This document shows positions 9,035 through 17,824 of a stretch of 64,000 nucleotides of DNA, one piece after another. The translations under genes were made by a program, and so were the position numbers. Location: assembly GCF_026016325.1 (NCBI RefSeq), contig NZ_CP087203.1:3100001-3164000 (forward strand). Reading direction: 5' to 3'. Below the pieces are notes generated by a model. The model saw nothing but the letters and a program-made list of their open reading frames with translations, searched no databases and had not been told where the DNA came from. The number at the start of each line of letters is the position of its first letter. Position 1 is the stretch's first letter. The stretch is from Pseudomonas sp. B21-056 (GTDB lineage: Bacteria; Pseudomonadota; Gammaproteobacteria; Pseudomonadales; Pseudomonadaceae).

Positions 9035-9183
9035 GTGGCGAGGGGATTTAGCGAAACGTCGCACCGCCCCGCTGGGCTGCGAAGCAGTCCCTGAATACAG
9101 GCACCGTGTTGTGCCGAGCTGATCGCATTCAGGCTTTCTGGGACTGCTGCGCAGTCCAACGGGGATAAATCCCCTCGCCACAG
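9035..9183. repeat. Long inverted repeat, family 2
   Basis: Outer arms GTGGCGAGGGGATTTA and its near complement ATCCCCTCGCCAC, with inner arms containing GGACTGCTGCGCAGTCC-like sequence. Related shorter copies lie at 17338-17433 and 49658-49685. It occupies the gap between the aldehyde dehydrogenase and the passenger-less autotransporter. It is probably a non-autonomous palindromic element, or a decayed one. Confidence 0.7.
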
Positions 9184-9192
9184 TTCGGTGTT

Positions 9193-10107
9193 TCACCAAC
9201 GCATCCGTACGCCCAGGCTGGCAATCACGCCATTGAGGTCGTTGTCGTCGACGTCGCTGCTGTAGTCGGCGCTGACATACAGGCTCACCACGGGCGTGAC
9301 CCGGGCGACCAGGCCCAGGCCCAGCTCGACGGTGGAGGATTTGCGGCTGCTGCTGATCTTGTCGACCTTGTCCAGGGACAGGGCGTCGGCGCTCTGGACG
9401 GTGTGCCACAGGTTGGTCCGCACGTAGGGCTCCACGCCCAGGCCGTTGACCTCGTAAGTACCCTTGAGCCGTGCCCCCACACGCCCGCTCCAGGTACTCA
9501 GTGCACTGCTGTTGCCGTCCTCGGCGTTGCCGGTGTCGAGGGTCACGCGCTGGTTGATCAATTGCGCCTGGGGTTCGACCACCCAGTTTTCACTGATGCC
9601 GATGGGAAAGCCGCCTTCGACCGACAGGGTGACGGCGCTGCCTTCGGTTGCCTGGCGCTGGCCTTGTTCGGTTCGGCTGTAACCGTTGACCCGGCCGCCG
9701 CTGGCACTCAGGTCTACGTGCCAACCGTCGGGTCCGGTCAGGCTCCAGTAAGCGCCCAGGTTCGTGCCTTGCAGGTTCAACGCGTCTTTGCCCGGTTCGG
9801 CCATGGCCGGGCTGACCAGCACACCGCCGACATTGGCAATGATCTGGTTCTGTCCACCGATCAGGCCCATGCGCTGGGTATGGCCACTGTCGTTGCGAAG
9901 GGTGAACAACGCGGGGCTTTTGTCGGATGTAGAGTCGGTGTTGATGAGGGTGACGTTCGGATTGTCGGACGGTGTTCGGTCATACCAGGGTTGCGAGGAT
10001 TGCTCGACAGGCCAGGCCATTACCTCCATGGATGAGCACAGCAACAACGAGGTCGACACGGTGTAGAAGGTGGTGGTGATTTCTTGGGGGCGCAGGGAAG
10101 TTCTCAT
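9193..10107 (-). CDS. Autotransporter beta-barrel protein lacking a passenger
   Basis: A 304-residue protein whose residues about 75-304 align by eye with the barrel of the neighbouring 807-residue autotransporter. Shared blocks include HTQRMG/QTQRIG, WSGRVGARLKG and VEPYVRTNLWHT, and both end in an aromatic Trp as outer-membrane barrels do. The N-terminus has a weak signal-like stretch and only about 45 residues before the barrel, so no beta-helix passenger is present. It is either a truncated paralogue or a stand-alone barrel. It lies downstream of its full-length relative on the same strand, 300 bases away. Confidence 0.72.
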   Translation of the reverse strand: MRTSLRPQEITTTFYTVSTSLLLCSSMEVMAWPVEQSSQPWYDRTPSDNPNVTLINTDSTSDKSPALFTLRNDSGHTQRMGLIGGQNQIIANVGGVLVSPAMAEPGKDALNLQGTNLGAYWSLTGPDGWHVDLSASGGRVNGYSRTEQGQRQATEGSAVTLSVEGGFPIGISENWVVEPQAQLINQRVTLDTGNAEDGNSSALSTWSGRVGARLKGTYEVNGLGVEPYVRTNLWHTVQSADALSLDKVDKISSSRKSSTVELGLGLVARVTPVVSLYVSADYSSDVDDNDLNGVIASLGVRMRW

Positions 10108-10407
10108 GGGGGTCTGCCTTGCAATCGCATGCGTTTCTCGCTTAGGGCGTCTCTCCTACCCCGAATGAGGGGCGACCGAATGAATTGAGGCAAGTCTCGG
10201 GCGGCCCGCCGCAACGGGTTCCCGAGACCTGCCCCTGACTGTATTTCCGGGGGTAGTACCGTGTAGTCAAGAAGACTGATGCCACTGCGTCAAGAAACTG
10301 AACGATGAATGGCGATATGAAATCAGGCTGAATAAATGGCTGATTTTTTTCAGTTATCCGAAGACTCGATTGGCGTCAAATCACTGTCGGAAGAGGCAGC
10401 ATAAACG
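10108..10407 (-). other. Intergenic region with stem-loop between autotransporters
   Basis: About 300 bases with no gene. GTCTCGGG at 10194-10201 pairs with CCCGAGAC at 10221-10228, enclosing a GC-rich loop. The stem is not followed by a T-run on either strand. It could be an mRNA 3' structure of the upstream autotransporter. Nothing else is recognisable. Confidence 0.4.
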
Positions 10408-12831
10408 TCACCAACTGACCCGCACACCGAAATTTCCCGCCATGCTGCGTTGCTGATTGCTGTCCAGGTTGTTGCTGTAGTCGGCGCTGGCGTAGACGCT
10501 GACCGAGGGGGCCAGGCTCATGATGACGCCGACGCCCAGGTCTGCGGTGGAGGCGCGCTGTTGGGTTTCGACCCGGTCGGTGTTGTCGAACGTGACCGTA
10601 TCGGTGCCGGAGAATGTGTGCCATAGGTTGGCGCGCAGATACGGTTCGACGGGCATGCCGCTGACTTGATAGCGGCCCTTGAGCCGAGCGCCGACACGGC
10701 CGGTCCAGGCGCTGTCGGAATCGAATTCGACCCTGGAGATCCCATCGTCCTGGGTATCCAGGGAGATTTTCTGGTGGATGACCTGGACCTGGGGTTCCAG
10801 GACCCAGTCGGCGGCCACGGCGAATGGATAGCCGGCCTCCGCGGAGAGGGTCAGGGCGTGTCCGCGATTGTCGATCTTGAGACCACGGTCTGAGCGGTTG
10901 TCGCCGTCCAGCCGGGTGCCCATCACCACCGCATCGACATAGCCGCCGGTAGGGTCGGTGAGCGTCCAGTAGAGCCCGTAGCTGTCGCCGTCAAGTTCTA
11001 TCCTGCCGGCGCGTCGGCCCTGGAAGCCCAGGTTGAAGCCGTCGACGCTACCGTTCAGTTTGGTGTGGCCGACGAAGAACCCGATGCGTTGGGTCTGGCC
11101 GCCGGACATCGGCGCGCTGTATAGGTCGTTGCCCACCTGGAAGCCTTTGATCGAGCCGTCGAACCGAGGCGAAACCGTACCGGCCCAGGTCTGGTCCAGA
11201 TCCTTGCCATAGACTCGGCCCCAACCGGCGCCGAACGCACCGGTTTCGGTGAGCAGGCGCTGGTCGCCCTGGCGGTCATGGAAGGTGCCCAGAGCCATCA
11301 GGGGCAGTTGCGCCGCGGCCGGCGGCAACACCGACCAGGTGGGCACTTCGGGACGATACAGGGGAATGGGCGCGGCGCCCGGCACCGCAGCCGGTAACGC
11401 CGGCAAACTCGGGCTGGGCGCCGCCACCGGTCCGGCGACCACGGTTGAGCGCAGGTACCAGTTGTTTTCATTGCCGTTCACGCCGCCCTTGAACAAGCGG
11501 TAATCGAAAGCGCCGGCAGACACCGCATTGGCCAGCGAAAATGCACTGCTGTCGCTGACCGCGCCGCCCTGGGCCTGGACCAGCTCGATGCCGTTCTGCG
11601 TGGTCAACGCGCCAGCACCTCCTACATTCGTGACGGTGATGGCGGTGGTTCCCGTGAGCGTTCCCCCGTTGACCACCAACTTGTCGCTGGGGGAATCATC
11701 GGCCCCCAACACCGTTTGCAGGCGTAGCTGGCCGTTGTTACCGACGTAGTTACCCTGCACGGTGAGGGTGTCGTTGGTGCGGGCATTGTCGCGGGTGAGG
11801 TCCACCGTCCCGGCGTTGTTGAGCGTTGCCAGTTGGCCGGCGGTAAACGACGTGACGCTGCCCTGTGTCGAGGTCAATACGCTGCTGCTGTCGAGGGTGA
11901 GGGTGCCCGTGGCGGTGGCGCTGTCGCCCAGGACCAGGGCGTCATTCAGGTCCAGGCGCGAGCCCTGGGTGAGGTTGACGTTCTCCCAGTTGACGTAACG
12001 GGCGCCCGTGCTGGAAGTGCTGCCTTCAAGGGTCAGGATGTCCTGGCCCAAGCCGCCATTCAGGCTTGGCGTTATGGCGAGAGTCGTTTCATCGAGACCG
12101 CGCAACAGCGCCGTGTCATTGCCGTCACCCATCAAGACGGCGGAGTGCAGCAGGCCGCCGCTCCACTGCAATCGGTCATCGCCGGCACTGGCACGGATCT
12201 CGCCGATAATCTCGCCACCGCTGACGGTAATGCTGTCATTGCCGCCACTGACGCTGACGTTGCCGCCGATGCGTCCCGCCGACAGGATGATGGTGTCCTG
12301 GCCGAAGCCGGTCACCAGATTACCGATGATCTGGCCGCCCGACATGTCGAAGAGGTTGTCGTCGAGTTTCATGTCGACCCGACCGATCGTGCCGCCGCTC
12401 ATGTGCGCGATATCGCCGTCTTCGAACGCATCGACAATGGTGCCGCCGGACATCGTGAACGTATCGAGGCCATCACCCTGGGACAGGGACAGGATGCGGC
12501 CGCCGGTCATGATGAAATCGTCGGTGTCCGAGCCTTGGCCCACGTCACCGTCAATCACGCCATTGGCGTGGATCTCGATGTGATCGACGCCTTCGTCAAA
12601 CGTGACGTCGCCCTGGATGACGCCGCTGCCATTGGCAGGCATCGTCAGGCTGTTGTTGCCGGAAAGGTCCGTCAGCCCGGGACTGGTGCCGCTGTCGCAG
12701 ACATAGGCGTCATCGCCTGCGGTTGGCGTCAGTGTACAAGCCGCCAGGGCGGGGGGAATGGGGAACAGGAAGGGGGTCGATACCCATAAGACATTGAACA
12801 GCCGCTTGAATCCATGATCGTGCGAGCTCAT
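10408..12831 (-). CDS. Classical (type Va) autotransporter
   Basis: An 807-residue secreted/outer-membrane protein. A signal peptide (cleavage near LAA at about residue 31) is followed by a beta-helix passenger. The passenger has repeated xSGGxI turns about every 20 residues (MTGGRI, MSGGTI, MSGGTI, MSGGQI, VSGGEI, about residues 105-215). A pertactin-like autochaperone region lies at about 340-430. After it comes a Pro/Ala linker (about 465-500) and a C-terminal 12-strand barrel ending in W. It would display or release its passenger at the cell surface. No protease or adhesin catalytic motif is visible. The gene has its own upstream gap and is followed by a barrel-only paralogue. Confidence 0.88.
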   Translation of the reverse strand: MSSHDHGFKRLFNVLWVSTPFLFPIPPALAACTLTPTAGDDAYVCDSGTSPGLTDLSGNNSLTMPANGSGVIQGDVTFDEGVDHIEIHANGVIDGDVGQGSDTDDFIMTGGRILSLSQGDGLDTFTMSGGTIVDAFEDGDIAHMSGGTIGRVDMKLDDNLFDMSGGQIIGNLVTGFGQDTIILSAGRIGGNVSVSGGNDSITVSGGEIIGEIRASAGDDRLQWSGGLLHSAVLMGDGNDTALLRGLDETTLAITPSLNGGLGQDILTLEGSTSSTGARYVNWENVNLTQGSRLDLNDALVLGDSATATGTLTLDSSSVLTSTQGSVTSFTAGQLATLNNAGTVDLTRDNARTNDTLTVQGNYVGNNGQLRLQTVLGADDSPSDKLVVNGGTLTGTTAITVTNVGGAGALTTQNGIELVQAQGGAVSDSSAFSLANAVSAGAFDYRLFKGGVNGNENNWYLRSTVVAGPVAAPSPSLPALPAAVPGAAPIPLYRPEVPTWSVLPPAAAQLPLMALGTFHDRQGDQRLLTETGAFGAGWGRVYGKDLDQTWAGTVSPRFDGSIKGFQVGNDLYSAPMSGGQTQRIGFFVGHTKLNGSVDGFNLGFQGRRAGRIELDGDSYGLYWTLTDPTGGYVDAVVMGTRLDGDNRSDRGLKIDNRGHALTLSAEAGYPFAVAADWVLEPQVQVIHQKISLDTQDDGISRVEFDSDSAWTGRVGARLKGRYQVSGMPVEPYLRANLWHTFSGTDTVTFDNTDRVETQQRASTADLGVGVIMSLAPSVSVYASADYSNNLDSNQQRSMAGNFGVRVSW

Positions 12832-13011
12832 GTGCTATCCCTCTGCATCGGCATTCGCGGAACACCGGTTTCAGCATCGGCTGCACGACAGCTGGCACAC
12901 AGGGCCTGGCAACGCTCGCTGTATGGGGTTGCACCGTAACAATGAAAGATAGGCGTCGCTACTGTCAGAACTTACAGGTGGCACGTTGTCATCAGCGACC
13001 CGCCGTCGGGT

Positions 13012-13833
13012 TCAAAGGTGCACTTCCACCGACAGCGGCAGGTGATCGCTCAGGTGCGTCCAGGGCTTGCTGCCGAGGATTTTCGGGGCGTGGCTGGTGG
13101 CGTTGCGCAAGTAGATGCGGTCCAGGCGCAGCAGGGGGAAGCGGGCCGGGTAGGTCCTGGCCGGGCGACCGTGGTGGTGTTCGAAGGCTTCATGCAGATA
13201 CTGGCGTTGGGCGAGGGTGAGGTTGCCGCGCAATTGCCAGTCGTTGAAGTCGCCGGCGATGATCACCGGGGCGTCCTCGGGCAGGGATTCGAGCAATTGG
13301 CAGAGCAGTTTGAGCTGCAGTTGGCGATGGCTTTCCAACAGGCTCAGGTGCACGCAAATGCCATGGACCTCGGCGTGGCCCGGCACGTCCAGCACGCAAT
13401 GTAGCAACCCACGCCGTTCCGGGCCGGTGATGGAAACGTCGAGGTTGCGGAACTGGCGGATCGGGTATTTGGACAGCAGGGCGTTGCCATGGTGGCCATC
13501 GGGGTATACCGCGTTGCGCCCGTAGGCGAAGTCGCTCCACATGCTGTCGGCAAGGAATTCGTACTGGGACGTCTGGGGCCAGTTGTCGTAGCGCGAGGCA
13601 TGACGGTCATGCTCGCCCAGGACTTCCTGCAGGAAAACCAGGTCGGCACCGGTACTGCGCACCGCCTCACGGAGTTCCGGCAGGATGAAACGACGGTTGA
13701 GGGCGGTGAAGCCCTTATGGGTGTTGACCGTCAGCACCTGCAGCCGATGGACCGCCGCAGGTGTGCCCAATGGCACCGATTCGACAGCCCGCCAGTCGGG
13801 ATCGCGAGTCACGTTCACTCCTGAATCAGACAT
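13012..13833 (-). CDS. Endonuclease/exonuclease/phosphatase (EEP) family protein
   Basis: A 273-residue EEP-fold phosphodiesterase. Metal and catalytic signatures visible are the N-terminal LTVNTHKG (Asn), FLQEV (Glu, metal ligand), the central HLSLLESHR region, IIAGDFND (Asp/Asn) and the C-terminal LSDHLPL (Asp-His). Relatives hydrolyse nucleic acid, phospholipid or inositol-phosphate esters. The Pseudomonas versions are often cytosolic, and no signal peptide is seen here. It lies downstream of the PIG-L deacetylase on the same strand, with a REP pair between them. The substrate is unknown. Confidence 0.87.
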   Translation of the reverse strand: MSDSGVNVTRDPDWRAVESVPLGTPAAVHRLQVLTVNTHKGFTALNRRFILPELREAVRSTGADLVFLQEVLGEHDRHASRYDNWPQTSQYEFLADSMWSDFAYGRNAVYPDGHHGNALLSKYPIRQFRNLDVSITGPERRGLLHCVLDVPGHAEVHGICVHLSLLESHRQLQLKLLCQLLESLPEDAPVIIAGDFNDWQLRGNLTLAQRQYLHEAFEHHHGRPARTYPARFPLLRLDRIYLRNATSHAPKILGSKPWTHLSDHLPLSVEVHL

Positions 13834-13918
13834 ACCTGTTCATGCGACTGATGGGGGGCGTCGGCAGTTCCGGATATTTCTGCTTCAGCCAGATTCCATG
13901 TTGATCAATCCACCGCCT

Positions 13919-14006
13919 TCGCGAGCAGGCTCGCTCCCACATTGGTTTCGGGTGATCGCACAACCCAGTGTCGCCACAAATCCTGTGGGAGCGAGCCTGC
14001 TCGCGA
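13919..14006. repeat. REP pair (inverted)
   Basis: Two 22-base REP units in opposite orientation at 13919-13940 and 13985-14006, spaced 66 bases start to start. They lie between the EEP and PIG-L genes. Confidence 0.9.
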
Positions 14007-14041
14007 AGAGGCCCTACCTGACCCAACGCTTTCGCGGGGCT

Positions 14042-14806
14042 TCAGATAAACACGATCTCGTACGGCAACCCCATGCGGTCCAGGATGACTCGCGGCACCA
14101 GCGGGGCGATGCCGCTGGCGGGTTCGCCGTTGAGCTGGCTGGCGTAGGCGTGCATCGCGTGACGCTTGCGGGCGGTGGTCCAGACGTCCAGGCGCAGTTT
14201 CCGCGCACGGTGCCAGGGAATCTTGTTTTGCTCGCGCACCGGCCAGTGCCAGGCCCACACCGGCAACTCGTTGAACGTCGCGCCCACGCTTTCGGCCGCC
14301 AGGGCACCGGCGCGGCCGACGGTTTCGTGATCGCTGTCGCCGTCCTTGCGCCAGGTGCTGAACACCACGTCGCCGGGTCGTAGGTAATGGCCGATGAAGG
14401 CGGTCAGCTGTGCCTCATGTTCGGTCAGGGCCTTTTCCGGGAAGCCGCCGCGCACCCACTGCAAGCCATGGGTCGGTATACCCAGGCGATGCAGGGCGTC
14501 CACGCTTTCCTGGGGATGGGGGCGATAGATGCGCAGGCGTTCATCGGTCCACAGCGGCGAAGCGGGGTGGTTGAGGTCGCCGTCGGTGACCGAGATCAGC
14601 AACATGGGATAGTCAAGATTGCTCAGCAATTGGAGCAACCCGCCACAGGCGCCGATTTCATCGCCAGGGTGCGGGGAGAGGATGACGGCACGGGCGCCGG
14701 CAGGAATGAGTGTCTGGGTGCTGATGATGGGAATGTCGGCCAACTGGGGCGCGCTGTTCCAGATTTGCGGGTGCTGCCGGCCTTGCAAGCGAGAGGCAAG
14801 TTTCAT
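14042..14806 (-). CDS. PIG-L/LmbE family deacetylase with altered metal motif
   Basis: A 254-residue protein of the PIG-L (LmbE) fold. These zinc enzymes remove N-acetyl groups from sugars, as in MshB. The diagnostic motif is normally HPDDE; here it reads HPGDE (His46-Glu50). The metal ligands His46 and Asp49 are kept, but the first Asp, the proposed general base, is Gly. A later DSDHETVGRA segment supplies the third-ligand His region. The protein may still bind metal but act slowly, or use a different base. It is transcribed on the same strand as, and 256 bases after, glgX. The start is at 14806 with AAGGA upstream. Confidence 0.82.
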   Translation of the reverse strand: MKLASRLQGRQHPQIWNSAPQLADIPIISTQTLIPAGARAVILSPHPGDEIGACGGLLQLLSNLDYPMLLISVTDGDLNHPASPLWTDERLRIYRPHPQESVDALHRLGIPTHGLQWVRGGFPEKALTEHEAQLTAFIGHYLRPGDVVFSTWRKDGDSDHETVGRAGALAAESVGATFNELPVWAWHWPVREQNKIPWHRARKLRLDVWTTARKRHAMHAYASQLNGEPASGIAPLVPRVILDRMGLPYEIVFI

Positions 14807-15003
14807 TGGGATACGTCCTTGTTGTATTCAATCTTTCAGCCACGCATCGGGCCGACTGCCCGAGTGCCCCAAAGGGGCTGGCTGCGATCCGCAGTGCTCC
14901 GAATCCTGGAATACCGCCTGCGAAGTATTGACCATGACGCTCGATTCGTCGCGTCACTTGTGTATCTGAACTGCATTTTTTTATTCGAACTGGGCTGTGC
15001 AAG

Positions 15004-15023
15004 CCTGGTGGCACGCCACCAGG
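15004..15023. repeat. 20-base palindrome downstream of glgX
   Basis: CCTGGTGGC-AC-GCCACCAGG, a perfect 9-base-pair stem, about 40 bases past the glgX stop on the minus strand. No T-run follows directly, so it is a possible weak terminator or a protein-binding palindrome. Confidence 0.45.
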
Positions 15024-15062
15024 GCCGCGTCCCTGCGGCGCTTGATTCTCTGTAACCTTTTA

Positions 15063-17231
15063 TCACCGATCCTGTTTTTCGTCTTCGCGCTGCAACTCGA
15101 ACAACAGCAATGAGCGACCCGTGACGGAGTATTCGGAATCGAAATCGAAGCGCTCCTGTCCTTGCACCGTCGGTTGGTTGGTGTCCAGCATGCAGGTCCA
15201 GAAACTGCCTTCGGGCACTTCCGGCAGGCGGAAATTGACGATGTCATGGTGCGCATTGACCACCAGCAGCAAAGTCGCATCACCGCCCTTGCGGCGGATG
15301 CCGGTTTCCTGGGCGCGGCCGTCCATCAGCATCCCCAGGCAGCGACCATGGCTGTCCTCCCATTGCTCAATGGTCATTTCGCTGCCGTCCGGCGCCAGCC
15401 AGGTCACGTCCTTGACGCCGATGTCCTCGTTGTAATTCCCCACCAGGAACCGTCCGCGCCGCAGGATCGGGTAGGCCAGGCGCAACTTGATCAGGCGTTT
15501 GACGAACTGGAGCAGTGCCGCGCCATCTTCGCTGAGATCCCAGTTGACCCAGCCGATCTCGCTGTCCTGGCAGTAGGCATTGTTGTTGCCATGCTGGGTA
15601 CGGGCGAACTCGTCCCCGGCGACGATCATCGGCGTGCCTTGGGCCAAGAGCAGGGTCGCGAAGAAATTGCGCATCTGCCGATGACGCAGGGCATTGATCT
15701 GCGGATCACCCGTCGGGCCTTCGACGCCGTGGTTCCAGGACAGGTTGTTGTTGCTGCCGTCCTGATTGTTTTCATCGTTGGCTTCGTTGTGCTTGTCGTT
15801 GTAGGACACCAGGTCATGCAGGGTAAAACCGTCGTGGGCGGTGACGAAGTTCACCGAGGCATAGGGGCGCCGCCCGCGCTGGTTGAACATCTCGCCCGAG
15901 GCGGTCATGCGGCTGGCGAAGTCGGCGAGCTGGCCGTCGTCGCCTTTCCAGAACGCCCGCACGGTATCGCGAAACTTGTCGTTCCACTCGACCCAGCCCG
16001 GTGGGAAACGTCCCACCTGATAGCCCCCGGGACCGCAGTCCCAGGGCTCGGCAATCATTTTCACCTGGCGCAGCACCGGGTCCTGGCGGCAGGCGACGAG
16101 GAAACTGTGGCGCTCGTCGAAACCGTCGTGATACCGGCCGAGGATGGTTGCAAGGTCGAAGCGGAAGCCGTCGACGTGCATCTCCGTGGCCCAGTAGCGC
16201 AGGGAGTCGGTGACCATCTGCAACACACACGGATGGCTCAGGTCCAGGGTGTTGCCGGTGCCTGAGTCGTTGATGTAGTAGCGTTTGTCGTCGGGCATCA
16301 GCCGGTAATAGGAGGCGTTGTCGATGCCACGCATGGACAGGGTCGGGCCTTGCTCGTTGCCTTCGGCGGTGTGGTTGTAGACCACGTCGAGAATGACTTC
16401 CAGGTTGGCGTCGTGCAGGTGCGCAACCATTTCCTTGAACTCGGCGATCTTGCCGCTGGCCAGGTAGCGTGGGTCCGGGGCAAAGAACGCGATGCTGTTG
16501 TAGCCCCAGTAGTTGGTCATGCCTTTGTGCAACAGGTGCTGGTCGTTGACGAAGGCGTGGATGGGCAAGAGCTCGACCGACGACACACCCAGCTTGCGAA
16601 TGTGTTCAAGCACGTCGTCGACCATCAGCCCGGCGAAGGTCCCGCGCAGATTCTCCGGTACTGCGGGGTGACGCATGCTGATGCCACGCACGTGGGTCTC
16701 GTACAGGATGGTCTTGTCCCAAGGCACGCTGACGCGATGGTCATGGCCCCAGGTGTGGGCCGGGTCGATCACCTTGCACTTGGGCACGAACGGGGCGCTG
16801 TCGCGTTCATCGAAGCTGAGGTCTCCATCGGGATGGCCGATGGTGTAGCCGAACAGCGCCTCGGACCATTTCAATTGGCCCACCAGTTGCTTGGCGTAGG
16901 GGTCGATCAGCAGTTTGTTGGGGTTGAATCGATGGCCGTTTTCCGGATCGTAGGGACCGTAGACCCGGTAACCGTAGATCAACCCCGGATGGGCATCGGG
17001 CAGATAGCCGTGGTAGATCTCGTCGGTGTACTCCGGCAGTTCGATGCGTTCGAGTTCGACCTCGCCGGTGTCATCGAAAATGCACAGTTCGACCTTGGTG
17101 GCGTTGGCTGAGAACAACGCGAAATTGACCCCCAGGCCATCCCAGGTCGCGCCGAGCGGGAACGGCAGCCCTTCACGAATCCGCGAGGCCTCGATAACAG
17201 GCGGCGGGGTGGTTTTCTTTGGACGGGTCAT
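15063..17231 (-). CDS. glgX: Glycogen debranching enzyme GlgX
   Basis: A 722-residue GH13 isoamylase-type enzyme that cleaves alpha-1,6 branches of glycogen trimmed to short stubs. It has an N-terminal CBM48-like domain (about 25-120), a (beta/alpha)8 barrel, and a C-terminal beta domain. GH13 conserved regions are present: DVVYNHTAEG (region I), GFRFDLATILGR with the Asp nucleophile (region II), IAEPWD with the catalytic Glu (region III), and FVTAHDGFTL (region IV). The ATG at 17231 is chosen over the upstream ATG at 17246 because AGGAG sits 8 bases before it. It lies downstream of the treY-DUF2934 genes on the same strand. Confidence 0.95.
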   Translation of the reverse strand: MTRPKKTTPPPVIEASRIREGLPFPLGATWDGLGVNFALFSANATKVELCIFDDTGEVELERIELPEYTDEIYHGYLPDAHPGLIYGYRVYGPYDPENGHRFNPNKLLIDPYAKQLVGQLKWSEALFGYTIGHPDGDLSFDERDSAPFVPKCKVIDPAHTWGHDHRVSVPWDKTILYETHVRGISMRHPAVPENLRGTFAGLMVDDVLEHIRKLGVSSVELLPIHAFVNDQHLLHKGMTNYWGYNSIAFFAPDPRYLASGKIAEFKEMVAHLHDANLEVILDVVYNHTAEGNEQGPTLSMRGIDNASYYRLMPDDKRYYINDSGTGNTLDLSHPCVLQMVTDSLRYWATEMHVDGFRFDLATILGRYHDGFDERHSFLVACRQDPVLRQVKMIAEPWDCGPGGYQVGRFPPGWVEWNDKFRDTVRAFWKGDDGQLADFASRMTASGEMFNQRGRRPYASVNFVTAHDGFTLHDLVSYNDKHNEANDENNQDGSNNNLSWNHGVEGPTGDPQINALRHRQMRNFFATLLLAQGTPMIVAGDEFARTQHGNNNAYCQDSEIGWVNWDLSEDGAALLQFVKRLIKLRLAYPILRRGRFLVGNYNEDIGVKDVTWLAPDGSEMTIEQWEDSHGRCLGMLMDGRAQETGIRRKGGDATLLLVVNAHHDIVNFRLPEVPEGSFWTCMLDTNQPTVQGQERFDFDSEYSVTGRSLLLFELQREDEKQDR

Positions 17232-17337
17232 GGGTTGCTCCTGCAAAAGACAGACAGATACGGCAAGGCGGTTGGTTCAGAGTTCGGTGGTTTCAGCGTG
17301 GCCAGAGCTGGCGCTCCGGTGAGCAGGCACAGCCCCC

Positions 17338-17433
17338 CTGTGGCGAGGGGATTTATCCCCGCTGGGGCGCGCAGCGGCCCTTTTTTTTGGGGGCTGCTGC
17401 GCAGCCCAGCGGGGATAAATCCCCTCGCCACAG
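17338..17433. repeat. Inverted repeat element, family 2
   Basis: Arms CTGTGGCGAGGGGATTTATC and the complementary GATAAATCCCCTCGCCACAG enclose a second stem built on GCTGCTGCGCAGC. This is the best-preserved copy of the family also found at 9035-9183 and 49658-49685. It lies between glgX and the DUF2934 gene and could form a long hairpin within the operon transcript. Confidence 0.85.
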
Positions 17434-17460
17434 GGTGTTGTGCCAGCCTGATCCCGAGGA

Positions 17461-17805
17461 TCAAACCGCCGGAGGCTTGCGCGCCGCTCGTGGCTTTTTA
17501 TCCGCAGGCTTACCAGCCGCTGGTGCCACCGCCGCAGCCGGTTTAGCCGCAGGCTTGGCCTTGGGCGCAGCGCTTTTTGGGGACGCCTTGGCCGGGGTGC
17601 TCTTGGCCGCTACAGGCTTGATGCCATCGGCCTTGGCGGCTGCGGGTTTAGCGGCGGCCTTGGCTGGCTTGCTCGGTGCCAGCGCTTCGGCTTCGGCCAG
17701 TTTGCGCGCCATCTCCCAATGGCGCTTTTCCTGCCCGGCAGGCTTACCTTCGGATTCCCAGATCTGATAGGCGAATTCACGAATGCGTTTATCGTCGGTA
17801 CTCAT
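17461..17805 (-). CDS. DUF2934 protein with Ala/Lys/Pro-rich tail
   Basis: A 114-residue protein. Residues about 1-45 form a DUF2934 domain (REFAYQIWESEGKPAGQEKRHWEMA), a small helical unit of unknown function often found near glycogen/trehalose genes. The remaining 65 residues are a low-complexity, strongly basic Ala/Lys/Pro tail resembling bacterial histone H1-like tails, with AKPA-type repeats. It sits 19 bases after treY, within the glycogen/trehalose operon. A nucleic-acid or polyanion interaction is plausible for the tail but is inference. Confidence 0.85.
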   Translation of the reverse strand: MSTDDKRIREFAYQIWESEGKPAGQEKRHWEMARKLAEAEALAPSKPAKAAAKPAAAKADGIKPVAAKSTPAKASPKSAAPKAKPAAKPAAAVAPAAGKPADKKPRAARKPPAV

Positions 17806-17824
17806 CGCAATGCTCCTGACATAC

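Noticed and set aside
14836..15066. Small frames between glgX and the PIG-L gene
   Set aside because: No ribosome-binding site or family similarity; translation looks random.
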